DNA of 64,000 nt from Vibrio maritimus (GTDB taxonomy: Bacteria > Pseudomonadota > Gammaproteobacteria > Enterobacterales > Vibrionaceae), in contig BBMT01000012.1 in the NCBI GenBank assembly GCA_000755425.1, positions 1-64,000 on the forward strand, in the 5' to 3' direction. A model generated the notes under the pieces. That model was not told the DNA's origin. It made no database searches and saw nothing but the letters and a program-made list of their open reading frames with translations. The position numbers and the translations under genes were made by a program. Positions 20,852-31,949 of the stretch are shown piece after piece (within the stretch, counting starts at the first letter, position 1; every line of letters starts with the position of its first letter).

Positions 20852-21550
20852 ATGCTCTATCCAAACAGCAAAGATTGTCTCATCATTGATAACTACCCTA
20901 TCGTTAGGGAGTCGATTGCCAAGATCGTAACCAGCATTGATGACATGAACTTGGTGCACCAAACAGACAGCATTCAAACTGCTCTGAACCTGGTTAAAAC
21001 TGGCAATATCGAACTGATCATTCTCGATGTTAACCTAGCAGAAGCCGATGGTTTCGAGTTGATGCGCCGCGCATATTCTGCAGGCTATAAAGGCAAGGCG
21101 ATTTTCGTTTCAAGCTACGGCTATCCTGTATATTCAGAAACAGCGTATAAACTAGGCGCCAACGGTTACATTAGCAAAACGGAAGATACTGCGTTGATTC
21201 GCGATGCAATTGCGGGCGTGATGCGTGGATACAACTTGTTCAAGACTGATTACAAACAGCGCAGCCGCAACATCGTGTTGTCACAACGTGAAACTGTCGT
21301 CTTTAACTACTTAAAGAAAGGCTACACTAACAAACAAATCTCAGAATTCCTGTCGTTGAGTGCGAAAACGATCAGTACTTACAAATCAAGAATTCTGGAT
21401 AAATATGAAGCCAATTCCATTGTGGAACTGCTGCATACACAAGACGTGGTACAAACTCAGCCTACTGTTGGTGTGGCGATTAGTGGTACAGCGGCGAATC
21501 ATGACACTGCACCAGCGATGACTCCTCCTGTTGCAGAAGCAGTCTTATAA
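20852..21550 (+). CDS. NarL/FixJ-type response regulator
   Basis: 232 residues: receiver domain 1-120 (acidic pair in LIIDNYP, probable phosphorylated Asp in LIILDVNLAEADGF, SKTED with the conserved Lys) and LuxR-type DNA-binding domain 145-205 (LSQRETVVFNYLKKGYTNKQI, KTISTYKSRI). It resembles BvgA/EvgA/FimZ-type regulators. The start at 20852 has AAGG upstream; a longer frame from 20795 has none. A Pro/Ala-rich tail of about 25 residues follows the DNA-binding domain. No histidine kinase is adjacent; the next gene is a convergent GGDEF-LysR protein. Target unknown. Confidence 0.85.
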   Translation: MLYPNSKDCLIIDNYPIVRESIAKIVTSIDDMNLVHQTDSIQTALNLVKTGNIELIILDVNLAEADGFELMRRAYSAGYKGKAIFVSSYGYPVYSETAYKLGANGYISKTEDTALIRDAIAGVMRGYNLFKTDYKQRSRNIVLSQRETVVFNYLKKGYTNKQISEFLSLSAKTISTYKSRILDKYEANSIVELLHTQDVVQTQPTVGVAISGTAANHDTAPAMTPPVAEAVL

Positions 21551-21587
21551 TTTTCTAACCTGTTTACCTCTTGGCAAGGACGCCAAG

Positions 21588-23918
21588 TTACTCTCCTAAA
21601 GAGTTCAACACCGCCTGCTTAATGACGCTATGCAGCTTTTGATGCAACGGGTTTTGCCTATCACTCTGTTTAATACAAGAGACAACCGGCGCATAAGTCT
21701 GCATGTGCTCTGGAAACGGGATATATCGAACACCCTCTCTCGAAGCAAGATGCTTGGCCAACACCACAGAAGTGTTTTCCTGACGAATCACCGACATTGC
21801 CAATGAAAAGTTGTCGAGCTTAGTTTTATAATCGAAAGAAAGATCGTACTGCGCCATTTGTCTGATCAAACGATGGTTTGTTTCATTCCAACCCCGAACC
21901 TCAAAAAAGATACATGGGTTATCGAAGACATCTTGCCATTGATAAATGTCACTTTGTTCACCCACCAAAGCGCCCATCTCAACATTGAACAACGAGCTTT
22001 GATACAACGACTTAGAACAATCCTCGTTAAACATCTGAATTCCCAGCTGCACTTTTTCGTCAAGAATGCTCTGATAAGTATCTCTTCGCCACGTAGTTAG
22101 CTCGATCAAAGAGTTTCTGAACACCGCTCTAAGAGCGGACAAGATAACTATACCAAAGCGCTCTATCGAGGTGTTATCTAAGGCAATCACAATCGGGTGC
22201 TCATACTGCGGCGCATCAAACACTTCACCTTGCTTAAGTGCATTTTCTACCGAGCGCAAACCTCGCTGTATGCCTGGCATTATTCGCTCAAGATAATGTG
22301 TCGGCTCTAGACCTGAGCTACGGCGGATAAACAAAGGGTCACCAAGCTGTTCACGAAGCTTCGCCAGGTGCTTACTTACAGCACTTTCTGTCTTCCCTAA
22401 CTTTGCTGCCGCCGTAGTAAGACTGCGATGCTCGTAGATGAGTACCAATACCTTGAGTAAATTGTAGTCGTGCTCTTTATGCATGATGCGTACTCGTCTG
22501 TTCAACGTTCGCGCTTTACTGCGCTTATCTCTATACAGCAGATTATCAGCGCGTTGTATAGCGGCCTGTAAGGTCTCACCGCGCTGAATTTGGCTTACGC
22601 CAAAGCTGATAGTCATAGTAAGTGAATGCTTACCAAAGCGCGTTGACTCAATATCACTCGCGAGCCTATCGGCCAACTGATACGCAGTTTGCTCGCTGCA
22701 GCCTGGTAACAGCACCAAGAACTCGTCACCACCACTTCGTACTAGATAATCACTGTCTCTAAAATTATCTGTCATGCGCGTCGCAATATGGATGATGGCC
22801 TCGTCTCCAACATGATGTCCATAGGTATCATTAATCGTCTTTAACCCATCTCCGTCAATGACGATAACCGACAAGCCCTGCTTTTCTTTGATGTATTTCA
22901 GTGCACTATCTTTGAGAATAGTACGATTGTAGATCCCTGTTAACTCATCGCGACTTATAGCGATTTCTGCCAATTTGAGCCGCTCGCGCTTAACATGGAG
23001 CTCCTCAAGCTTTACAAAGATATAGAATAAGATCGCCACAAGAAGGACAAGTAACCAACTGGTATCGATGACGAGCTTGCTAAAGGGAATGAGATAAATA
23101 AACTCAAAGTAATCATCAACAACAAAGTGTTTAGCAAATGCGTGCTTTTTCAGTGGGTAACGTAGGTTTTCAATAATGACCTGACGTTTATCGCCATCTT
23201 TAGCAGAGACAAAGGTTTTATTAGAAAGAAAACCAAAATAATTCAGATAGATATCAACATTGACATCGCCAATCATCGTCAGCCCATCATAAACCGGGCT
23301 CGACAGAGTGATGGTAGGTTGTCCGGTCACCTTGTCCTGATGCACATCAGATACAACGAGTCGGTTTGATAAATCTTCTGGCGAAACAAAATACGCACAG
23401 TTTGATGTCGCGAGACAAGATTTTTCCGAGAACGCTGACTTGACAACGCTAGCAGAGATATCAAACGACTTAGCAGACAACAGCTTTTGTCCCTCGTAGG
23501 AACGATAGTAGAGTGAGTAAGACGGCTCGCTAACCATCTCTGGCATACTACCGAACATTTTTTCCGCCGTCGCACTGATCACTTTTTCATTGTGGGTCAG
23601 GGTCTTATTGTCGTCATAGTAATAGATCTTGCCACGATCAAACGGCCTTTCATCCACGAACTTACCGCGATTTGCCTCGACTTGAGCTTCAAACATCACC
23701 CCCATGATATACAGGGTCGATTTATAATCTTGTACTGTTTTAGTGAGCAAGCGAAACTGTGCTTGTTCATTTTCCACCAAGTTGTCGGTACTGTGGTAAA
23801 TGGCAACCCCATATAACAATACCGACAGTATCAGCGCTCTAGCTAAGATAAATACGTACTTTTTTGCGTGAGAGTGCATGCAATTAATCGTGAACCTTGG
23901 GAAAGTAAAAGCGAGCAA
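21588..23918 (-). CDS. Membrane diguanylate cyclase fused to a complete LysR-type regulator
   Basis: A 776-residue reading frame with an unusual order. Membrane helix at 22-41, a periplasmic region of about 240 residues, helix at 285-303, then a GGDEF domain at 325-470 with an intact GGDEF at 396-400 and inhibitory-site RDSD at 387-390. From Met 479 (coded at 22484) a full LysR regulator follows: helix-turn-helix with SLTTAAAKLGKTESAVSKH and a co-inducer domain to the end. If real, it would be a membrane-bound transcription factor with its own c-di-GMP synthase. Caution: many neighbouring genes carry one-base indels, and in the next frame a TAA lies at 22477-22479 just after the LysR ATG, so a lost base could have fused two overlapping genes. 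The start is uncertain: 23918 or 23879 (MHSHAKKYV). Confidence 0.75.
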   Translation of the reverse strand: MLAFTFPRFTINCMHSHAKKYVFILARALILSVLLYGVAIYHSTDNLVENEQAQFRLLTKTVQDYKSTLYIMGVMFEAQVEANRGKFVDERPFDRGKIYYYDDNKTLTHNEKVISATAEKMFGSMPEMVSEPSYSLYYRSYEGQKLLSAKSFDISASVVKSAFSEKSCLATSNCAYFVSPEDLSNRLVVSDVHQDKVTGQPTITLSSPVYDGLTMIGDVNVDIYLNYFGFLSNKTFVSAKDGDKRQVIIENLRYPLKKHAFAKHFVVDDYFEFIYLIPFSKLVIDTSWLLVLLVAILFYIFVKLEELHVKRERLKLAEIAISRDELTGIYNRTILKDSALKYIKEKQGLSVIVIDGDGLKTINDTYGHHVGDEAIIHIATRMTDNFRDSDYLVRSGGDEFLVLLPGCSEQTAYQLADRLASDIESTRFGKHSLTMTISFGVSQIQRGETLQAAIQRADNLLYRDKRSKARTLNRRVRIMHKEHDYNLLKVLVLIYEHRSLTTAAAKLGKTESAVSKHLAKLREQLGDPLFIRRSSGLEPTHYLERIMPGIQRGLRSVENALKQGEVFDAPQYEHPIVIALDNTSIERFGIVILSALRAVFRNSLIELTTWRRDTYQSILDEKVQLGIQMFNEDCSKSLYQSSLFNVEMGALVGEQSDIYQWQDVFDNPCIFFEVRGWNETNHRLIRQMAQYDLSFDYKTKLDNFSLAMSVIRQENTSVVLAKHLASREGVRYIPFPEHMQTYAPVVSCIKQSDRQNPLHQKLHSVIKQAVLNSLGE

Positions 23919-23985
23919 TTATCAGACAATATTGTTTAATAATCAACAAGTCAGCATATATGTGATAGCTGTTATTCCTACGAAA

Positions 23986-24882
23986 CTAGCCATTACCAAA
24001 CGCACTAATTAGATGGTTAATACACGCTCGAATCCGATTGGGTTGAAACTTATCTTTATGGTAGATAAGCGACAAAGGAACATCGCTAACCTGCCATTCG
24101 GTAAAGACGGGAACCAGTTGTCCCCGTTCGATTTCACTCTCACAGTAAATCCGCGGCACCCGAATAAGACCTATCCCTTGTTTGGCAGCATTGATAAGTA
24201 CTCTACCGTTTTTGCAGCTCAATACACCTTCAACCGGTACTTCAACGGACTCTTTCGTTTCAATGTGCTCAAAACGCCACTTAGTAACGGAGCCCGTGAT
24301 GCAGCGGTGAGATTTTAGATGTTTAGGGTGCGATACTGGTGCTGAGTTTGCTATGTAGCTTGGACTCGCCAGTGTTTGCATTTCAATCGTCGTAAGCTTG
24401 CGTGCGACATAGCTGGCGTCAGCTAATTCACCCATTCGAATGGCTAAGTCAAACTCTTCCTCTAAGAGATCAACACGGTGACTCGAAAAGTCGAGTTCAA
24501 CCGTCACATTTGGATGAGCTTGTAAAAAAGTGGCAATGAATTCCGAGACCATCTCCTCACCAATATAACCACCGACACAATTGATTTTGATGTTTCCACG
24601 AATCGTCTCAATATCATCAACTGCAGTATGGACAGCTTTATCAATACTATTTAACGCTTGGTCACACGAGGCTAGAAACGCTCTTCCGGCCGTGGTCAAC
24701 TTCATCGAACGTGTAGTGCGAATGATCAAGCTTACACCCATCTGCTTTTCCAGTGACTGTATTTGTCTTGAGACATGAGAGCGTGACACGCCCAATGCGT
24801 CTGCAGCCTTAGTGAAGTTCCCCAAATTCGCAACAAGGACGAAAGCTCGAACATCTAGAAGATTAATGGAAGAGTGATACAT
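23986..24882 (-). CDS. LysR-family transcriptional regulator
   Basis: 298 residues from MYHSSINLLDV. The N-terminal winged helix-turn-helix (about 9-66) includes FTKAADALGVSRSHVSRQIQSLE, followed by a type 2 periplasmic-binding fold (about 92-295). This resembles the AaeR/DsdC-like group that often regulates a divergent gene. The divergent gene here is dcuC at 25289, 406 bp away, so it may be the target. A start four residues upstream (24894) is equally possible. No frame defect. Confidence 0.87.
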   Translation of the reverse strand: MYHSSINLLDVRAFVLVANLGNFTKAADALGVSRSHVSRQIQSLEKQMGVSLIIRTTRSMKLTTAGRAFLASCDQALNSIDKAVHTAVDDIETIRGNIKINCVGGYIGEEMVSEFIATFLQAHPNVTVELDFSSHRVDLLEEEFDLAIRMGELADASYVARKLTTIEMQTLASPSYIANSAPVSHPKHLKSHRCITGSVTKWRFEHIETKESVEVPVEGVLSCKNGRVLINAAKQGIGLIRVPRIYCESEIERGQLVPVFTEWQVSDVPLSLIYHKDKFQPNRIRACINHLISAFGNG

Positions 24883-25288
24883 GGCTTCGCACATTTGTGG
24901 TGGTAGGTTTATTTTGTCTACAATCCAACGAATTGCAACACTTGCTCATCATCGATGAAGTGTTTGTTGTTCGTCTAACTTCCTGCAAGCGTGCTTTTAA
25001 GGTACTAAGCATCAAACTCTCTCTTCCAATGTAAAAATCTCACTTTGCATATTAAACAACCAAAAGTGACTCAGTTAAAACAATTAGAGCTTAATGAAAA
25101 TACAATATTTACATCCACCCATCTGCTAGTTAACCAATATTAAACACTCTGTTATCACCAATAGATAATGTTTGTTCTAGATCAGCAATATGGCGTATTA
25201 GTGTCGTGCCACAGACTATTAAAAGGTAGAGTCGTTGACACATTTAGAAATAAATAGACATGCATTTTAACAGTATCAGGGGAGATTT
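24883..25288. other. Divergent region between the LysR gene and dcuC
   Basis: 406 bp, AT-rich, presumably with promoters for both genes. I see no clear CRP, FNR or LysR operator that I would defend. Confidence 0.5.
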
Positions 25289-26654
25289 ATGTTAGAACTG
25301 ATGATCGGCTTGGTGGTGACCATCACTGTTGGCTACTTTATCGTTAAAGCTACAAGCCAGCAGGTGTGCTGCTTACCGCCGGTATTTTACTACTGCTTTT
25401 GACCGGCCTTCTAGGCCACACTGTGTTGCCAGCGAAGCTGACATCGACAGGTAATATGGTGACTGACTCGCTAGAGTATGTGAAATACATGCTTCAATAT
25501 CGTGGCGGTGGTCTAGGCATGCAGATCATGCTGTTGTGTGGTTTTGCCTCCTACATGACACACATTGGCGCTAACAACGTAGTGGTAAAACAGTTCTCTA
25601 AACCACTGTCTTTCATTACCTCTCCATATGTTCTATTAGTTGCGGCCTACGTCGTAGCCTGTTTGATGTCACTGGCCGTTAGCTCGGCGACTGGGCTTGG
25701 TGTACTGTTGATGGCTACCCTATTCCCAATGATGACGGCGATGGGTATTTCGCGCCCAGCGGCAGTGGCTGTCTGTGCGTCACCAGCAGCGATCATTCTT
25801 TCTCCAACGTCTGGAGACGTTGTGATTGCAGCCGAAAAGTCTGGCTTGGCATTGGATGTTTTCGCAGTGCAAACAGTGTTACCGGTTTCTATCTGCGCGA
25901 TTATTGTGATGGCAGCAGCAGCGTTTTTCTGGAATAAGTATTTAGATAAAAAAGAAAATACGCCAATGGAGCGTGTTGACGTTTCAGAAATCAAAGTGGA
26001 TGCACCGGCGTTCTACTGCATTCTACCGTTCTTACCAATCATTGGCGTTTTCCTCTTCAACGGCCGAACAATTCCGGGGCTGTCGTTGGATATCTACACC
26101 ATCGTTGTCGGGTCTATCTTCCTAGGCGCTGTGGTTGATTTTATTGTTAAGCGTTTCAACGGTAAGAAGACCTTAGAAGATCTAGAGTCTTGCTATCAAG
26201 CATGGCCGATGCGTTTAAAGGTGTGGTAATGCTATTAGTTGCCGCAGGGGTGTTCGCGCAAGGTTTGATGTCGATTGGTGCGATTGATAATTTACTTCAC
26301 TTGGCCGACAAAGCGGGTGCTGGCGGTATCGCTCTCATGCTTATCCTAACCGGATTAACGGTCGCAGCAGCCATCGCAACAGGCTCTGGTAACGCGCCTT
26401 TCTATGCCTTTGTTGAGCTTGCGCCATCTTTGGCCGCTAAGATGGGACTAAACCCAGCATTCCTTATCATTCCAATGCTGCAAGCATCGAACTTGGGCCG
26501 CACGATTTCACCTGTCTCTGGGGTTATTGTCGCAACATCTGGTATGGCGCAAATTTCTCCGTTTGAAGTTGTTAAACGTACGTCTGTTCCGGTGATCGCA
26601 GGCCTTATCACTGTCATCATTGGTACACTGGTTCTTGTACCAATGAGCGCCTAA
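25289..26654 (+). CDS. dcuC: C4-dicarboxylate transporter DcuC family, two frame interruptions
   Basis: About 455 residues after two corrections, a polytopic inner-membrane carrier of the DcuC family (landmarks YRGGGLGMQIMLLCGFASYM, ASPAAIILSPTSGDVVIAAE, ATGSGNAPFYAFVELAP). DcuC exchanges or exports succinate and related C4-dicarboxylates, mainly without oxygen. GGGGAG lies four bases before the ATG at 25289. One base is missing near 25351 (restores IVKxYKPAGVLLTAG) and one near 26201 (restores CYQAMADAFKGVVMLL). The LysR gene is divergent. A strong terminator follows. Confidence 0.88.
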
Positions 26655-26681
26655 TCAAACAGTCTCAATCTAGCGGTATAG

Positions 26682-26707
26682 GGGAGCTAATTAAGCTCCC
26701 TTTTTTT
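26682..26707. terminator. Terminator after dcuC
   Basis: GGGAGCT and AGCTCCC pair around AATTA, followed by seven T on the plus strand. Confidence 0.88.
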
Positions 26708-27842
26708 AGAATGCCTCGCCTACCGACAAGTGCAATGTACTTTCCTCAGGCCCGCGTGCTAGATCAAGTCGAATGTTCATCTTCTTCTGCTCTATTGGCT
26801 GCCATCTAAGACCTACGCCTTTAGTGACAACCGTACTTTGACGCAAGATATCTTGTTCCGCTTCCGCCGTTTTACCAAGACCCACAAAGCCGACCGCGCC
26901 AAAACGTGGCATAAAGGTCCAACGCCCCTCAAACTGCGCCTGAACAATATTGTCATTTCGATAACGACCATGGTTAAAGCCACGCATTTGCAGCGTCGGT
27001 TTTTCATAGAAAGGAACGTCGCCACCGCTGGTCATTGCGGTCAGTTTTGAAGCAAGCACTAGGTCATTTCTGACGCTCCAGTAGTTACTCGTCGACAGCT
27101 TACCAATGTTGTAATCCCCATCGCCTCCCCAGTTTTGACCGTAATCCATATAGCTAAACTGAGTGTACCAACCCTCTGTCGGATAATAGTTGTCATCACG
27201 CGTGTCGTAGTGAACCACCGCACCGAGACCTCCCGACTTCACTTGCTCAGTCCCCGGCCAAAAATCGTTGAGATCTCGGAACGAAATGTCGGTTTGCATG
27301 TAGTTATATTGAGGGCCAATGTACCAATGCGACCCGGCAACTTGGAACAAGGCTCTAAGCATGACTCCACTCATCGTCATGTCATACTTCAGCGGGTCAT
27401 CAGCAAAAATGGGATCGTTGCCGTCTCCGTAGTATTTAAGCTTTAGATCGCCATGAAAGATCCCACCGGTATAACGCACTGAATCATCTTTTAGCGCACC
27501 ATCATGGAACGCACCAATCAACCAGCTCTCTGTCGACGTATACATACCGACAATACCCGATGTATCGTTGTGCGCTTTAGAGTCCGGCTCTTTAGCATGC
27601 ATGTACAGCCCGACCAATTGAACACCCGTTCCTAAAGTAGGATTCGACATTGGAATCGGCAACGCGATGAAGCCCTGCTTTTCTTCATTACTTTTACTAG
27701 TGCTATCCACTTTAGACTTTTTGTCATCAACGTGGTCTTTATATTCGGCGGACCAAGCGGAAAAAGTACTCAGCCCCAACGTTAATGCCAAGATAAGTGA
27801 CCTACTAGGAGTAGCTTTAAAACTGAACTCACGGTGAACCAT
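26706..27842 (-). CDS. BamA/surface-antigen-type outer-membrane beta-barrel protein
   Basis: 378 residues with a signal peptide (hydrophobic segment about 14-30 ending AWSA) and then a 16-strand barrel of the bacterial surface antigen family. Typical features are the start IPMSNPTLGTGVQLVGL, YYPTEGWYTQFSY, a central MRGFNHGRYR strand like the RGF motif of Omp85 proteins, and the end LHLSVGEAF with a terminal Phe. No POTRA domains are visible before the barrel, so it is not BamA itself. Outer membrane; function unknown. It converges on dcuC and reads away from the dienelactone hydrolase. Confidence 0.82.
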   Translation of the reverse strand: MVHREFSFKATPSRSLILALTLGLSTFSAWSAEYKDHVDDKKSKVDSTSKSNEEKQGFIALPIPMSNPTLGTGVQLVGLYMHAKEPDSKAHNDTSGIVGMYTSTESWLIGAFHDGALKDDSVRYTGGIFHGDLKLKYYGDGNDPIFADDPLKYDMTMSGVMLRALFQVAGSHWYIGPQYNYMQTDISFRDLNDFWPGTEQVKSGGLGAVVHYDTRDDNYYPTEGWYTQFSYMDYGQNWGGDGDYNIGKLSTSNYWSVRNDLVLASKLTAMTSGGDVPFYEKPTLQMRGFNHGRYRNDNIVQAQFEGRWTFMPRFGAVGFVGLGKTAEAEQDILRQSTVVTKGVGLRWQPIEQKKMNIRLDLARGPEESTLHLSVGEAF

Positions 27843-28030
27843 TTACAACATCCCTGTATCGATAGAACTTCTAGTATACATACAAGTTCTCCCTAAGATC
27901 TAAGCCATTATCTCGAACCCTTTAGCAAATAATCGATAAAAACCTGACAAAAAATTCATACACATACATCCTCATGTTTGCTTTTCCCGTACTAAGCTTT
28001 TTGTGACAAAGTCAGACATAAGGGACAACA

Positions 28031-28774
28031 ATGAAAAAGACACTTAAAGGACTAACACTGTGTGCAGCTATCCTGGCTCCAACAGCGATCGCTGGTGAGC
28101 ACGTCATTTATGAAGTCAATGGCCAGCCGTATGAAGGCTACTGGGCAAAAGTAAACAACACCGCGCCATTAGTACTCCTGGTACATGATTGGGATGGCTT
28201 GACCGAATATGAAGAAAAGCGCGCAGAAATGCTCAATGAAATGGGCTACAACGTCTTCGCTGTCGACCTCTTTGGGCAAGATGTTAGACCTACAAAGGTC
28301 GAAGATAAACGTCAGCATACCGGTGAACTGTATAAAGATCGCGCCAAGTTACAAGCATTAATGAATGCTGGTCTAGCAGAAGCTGGTAAGCTCGGCGGAA
28401 ATCTCGACAATACTGTCGTAATGGGCTACTGCTTTGGTGGTGCAGCTGCATTAGAGTCAGCTAGAGCCGGCATGCCTGTTCGCGGCTTTGTGACCTTTCA
28501 TGGAGGGCTAAAAACACCAGAAGGTCAAAGCTATGCCCAAACAAAAGCGCCTATTATGGTGCTCCACGGTACCGCTGATTCAGCTATTCCGATGTCTGAG
28601 TTCGCGGGACTTGCCGTTGAGCTTGAAGAAAATGGCGTAAACCACGAAATGATTACTTACAGCGGAGCACCTCACGCATTCACTGTGTTTGGCTCTGACC
28701 GTTATCGAGAAGATGCGGATAAGAAGTCATGGACAGCATTCTCTACATTTTTGAAAGAGACTACAGGTAGCTAA
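28031..28774 (+). CDS. Secreted dienelactone hydrolase-family protein
   Basis: 247 residues: a signal peptide (MKKTLKGLTLCAAILAPTAIA), then an alpha/beta hydrolase fold. The catalytic cysteine is C134 in GYCFGG, the Asp is in GTADSAI, and the His in APHAF, the Cys-Asp-His triad of dienelactone hydrolases. The signal peptide implies a periplasmic enzyme. AAGGGACAAC precedes the ATG. It stands alone with a terminator shared with the RND pump gene. The natural ester or lactone substrate cannot be inferred. Confidence 0.88.
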   Translation: MKKTLKGLTLCAAILAPTAIAGEHVIYEVNGQPYEGYWAKVNNTAPLVLLVHDWDGLTEYEEKRAEMLNEMGYNVFAVDLFGQDVRPTKVEDKRQHTGELYKDRAKLQALMNAGLAEAGKLGGNLDNTVVMGYCFGGAAALESARAGMPVRGFVTFHGGLKTPEGQSYAQTKAPIMVLHGTADSAIPMSEFAGLAVELEENGVNHEMITYSGAPHAFTVFGSDRYREDADKKSWTAFSTFLKETTGS

Positions 28775-28823
28775 ACGAACCAATAGGCCAAAGTACAGAT
28801 GTAGAAGTCTAACCATAGGCAAC

Positions 28824-28855
28824 AAAAAACCCAGGTGTTAAGACCTGGGTTTTTT
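28824..28855. terminator. Bidirectional terminator
   Basis: AACCCAGGT pairs with ACCTGGGTT around a six-base loop, with A and T runs on the two sides. Confidence 0.9.
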
Positions 28856-28875
28856 ACTTTCAGCGTCCGATTAGA

Positions 28876-31800
28876 TTAGCTTGGATTTTTAGCCTTGAAC
28901 AAGATCGCGTACATCACTGGAATAAACACCAGGTCAGTACGGTAGCAAAACCAAGACCAAACATAACCGTGATAGACATGTTCACAAAGAACACATCACC
29001 AAGCAGTGGGATCATACCTAAGATTGTCGTACAGGCTGCTAGCATTACTGGTCGCATACGAGAAACCGAAGAGTCAATGATCGCATCGTAGATCGGTTTT
29101 TCTTCCGCTTGCATGTCGATCTCTTCGAGGAGAACAATCGCATTCTTGATGAGTAGACCTATCAAGCTTAGAGCACCGAGCAGCGCCATAAAGTCAAACG
29201 CACCATCAAGTAGTAATAGACCGGCAGTAATACCAATGATAGCCAAAGGTACAGTGATCCAGATGATAAGTGGCTGACGCACTTTACCAAATAGTAGTAC
29301 CACCACGATGATCATCATGATAAACGACACTGGAATCGCGCTAAACAAGGCACCTTGCGCTTCCGCTGAATCTTCGTACTCACCACCCCAGTCCATAGTG
29401 TAACCAGGTGGCAGTTCGATAGCTTCAATTTGTGGCTTCAAACGCTCAAACAATGGCGCAGCAAGTTCACCTGTTGGGTTCGCAGAAGCAATAATAGTCG
29501 TTAAACGGTCACGTCCACGAATCATTGCATCTTCCCAGACGGTTTCAAAACCAACAACAACCTGCGCAATCGGCACAGTACGCTGCAGCACTGGGCTATA
29601 TACTTGTGCATCCATTAACTGGGACACATCTTGGCGCTCGCTAGCATCAGCACGGAAGTAAATTGGCAATAGACGAACACCGTCACGGTAAATGCCCACT
29701 TGGGTACCCTCACTTGCTGCTCTAAGAGAAGCAGTAAGTTCCGTTCTAGTCACACCCAATTGACGCGCAACTTGCTCATTGAAGATAGGTTTAATCAGCT
29801 TAACTGGTTGACGCCAGTCGTTACGAACTTCTTTCGCACCAGGGTCCGCATGCATGATCGCTTCTGCTTGTGACGAAAGATCACGCAATACTTCTGGGTC
29901 AGGACCGGCGAAACGCGCTTCAATCTTAGAGTCACGTCCAGGACCGATACGTAAGCCTTTGATCTTCGGCTCGATGCTTTCAATATTCTCCGTCATGAAC
30001 TGATCGATTTTAGCTTGCAGTGGTGCAATCACGTCTCGATTTTCAGTACGAATAATAATCTGACCATACGCCTTGGTTGCATCTTGCGGTGTGTAAACCA
30101 AAGAGAAACGAGAAGCACCGCCACCAATGAAGGTTGCCGTCCACTCTACGCCTTCTTGGCCACGAATAAACTCGGCTACTTTCAGGGTATCGTCACGAGT
30201 TTGACGAATATCTGTGCCTTCTACTTCCCAAATATCCACAAAGAACATTGGCGTGTTCGCATTCGGGAAGAAAGCGTTCTTAACAAAGCCAAAGCCCCAA
30301 ACCGCCGACACAAACATCGCTAGAATGACGCCAATCGTCAATACACGCTGCTTAAGTGCGAACTGAAGAATGCCTTTATAGATAACAAAGCCAGCACCCG
30401 CGTAAGGATCTTTCTCTTCTTCCCCTTCTTTCTTATCTTCTTTCTTCAGAAGCAGCGCACACAGAAGTGGCGTGGTTGACACAGCGGTCACCCAACTCAA
30501 AGAAAGCGAAATCAAGATAACGTAGAACAGAGAGCGCGTGAACTCACCAGTATTACTCTGCGACATACCAATCGCAGCAAACGCAAGGATACCTACAGCT
30601 GTACCACCAAGAAGTGCCCAGCCGTTAGCACCAACAACTTCACCCGCCGCTTTCATGGCAGGCATACCACGCTTGATCCTTATCATCATACCTTCGGCGA
30701 CAACGATGGCGTTATCCACCAGCATACCCAGGGCGATGATCAGTGCACCAAGAGAGATACGTTGTAGCTCGATACCATAAAGGTGCATTAGTGCTAGCGT
30801 ACCAGCAACGGTAATCATTAGAACTGCACCGATGATAAGACCGACACGAAGTCCCATAAACGCAAGTAGAACAACAACTACGATGATCAACGCTTCGACG
30901 GTGTTGGTAACAAAGCCTGCAACCGACTGGTCAACTTCGTTTGGTTGGTTGTAGATGATGTCTAGGTTCATACCCAGAGGGATCTGGTTCTCAAGACTGG
31001 CAAGTTTGTCTTCAATAAGACCACCAACTTCAACCACGTTACGACCGCTTAGCATCGAAATACCAACTGTCAGCGATGGTTTACCGTTGAAGTAGATAAG
31101 CTTGCTTGGCTCGTCGCTGTATTCACGAGTAACCCTCGCAACATCACCCAGTCGGATAAGCTTCTTATCAGCACTAGAGATGAGCAGGTCTTCGATTTCA
31201 CTTACGTGCTTAAAGGAACCAGTCGGTTCAATACGAATGTACTCCGGACCAACACGGAATCGACCAGAGTCAGACACCAAGTTTTGCGACTGAAGCAAGT
31301 TTTCGATCGTTGCCATGTCGATACCAAGTTCAGCCATCTTAGTGCGTGACATTTGCACATAGACTACTTCTTTTTGGTCGCCATCAATCGACACCTTACG
31401 CACACCAGGTACCAAGACCAGTTGCTTCTTCAGATTATCAGCAACATCTTTAAGTTCACGGTATGTATAGCCTTCACCATTAAGTGCTAGGAAACCACCA
31501 TAAACATCGGCAAAGTCGTCGATAATTTGTGGCTCTCCAGCGCCCGGAGGCAACTTATGCTTGTTATCCGCAATTTTACGGCGTAGCTCGTCGTAAATAC
31601 CCGGCATTTCAGCAGAGCTATACTCATCTTTAAACTCAATCGTGATGTCAGACAGACCTTCACGAGTAACCGAGCGTTTGATGCGTTTTACCTGCCTAAA
31701 AGGCGCACTGCGTCTTCAATGTGATACGTAACTTCGTCGTACACTTCTTGTGGCGACGCACCTGGATATGCAGTGATGATTTTCGCTTCTTTGATTGTGA

Positions 31801-31918
31801 ATGCTGGGTCTTCGAGTTTACCCATTTCAAAGTAAGCTAATACACCGCCTATCGTCATCAGCAGCACTAGCAGCCAGCTGTTGACTTTATTCTTTACTGA
31901 ATACTCACCTAAATTCAT
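28876..31918 (-). CDS. RND-family efflux transporter (inner-membrane pump), two frame interruptions
   Basis: About 1014 residues after two corrections: helix 1 (VNSWLLVLLMTIGGVLAYF), the large periplasmic loop, a helix bundle with GALIIALGMLVDNAIVVAE and the proton-relay Asp pattern, a second loop, and a last bundle with LSLIGLLIKNAIVLLEEID. It belongs to the AcrB/MexF-type RND branch that expels toxic compounds with a periplasmic adaptor and an outer-membrane channel. One base is missing near 31702 (restores QVKRIKRSVTREGLSDITIEF) and one near 28932, after which the protein ends FIPVMYAILFKAKNPS. It follows its adaptor by 31 bp. No outer-membrane channel gene is adjacent. Confidence 0.9.
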
Positions 31919-31949
31919 ATAACTTCTCTTCTTGCTGAGTCACAGTGGG

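Noticed and set aside
25570..25590. Ten-base match to the Qrr pairing core inside dcuC
   Set aside because: CTAACAACGT falls within coding sequence far from the start codon; a match of that length is expected by chance.
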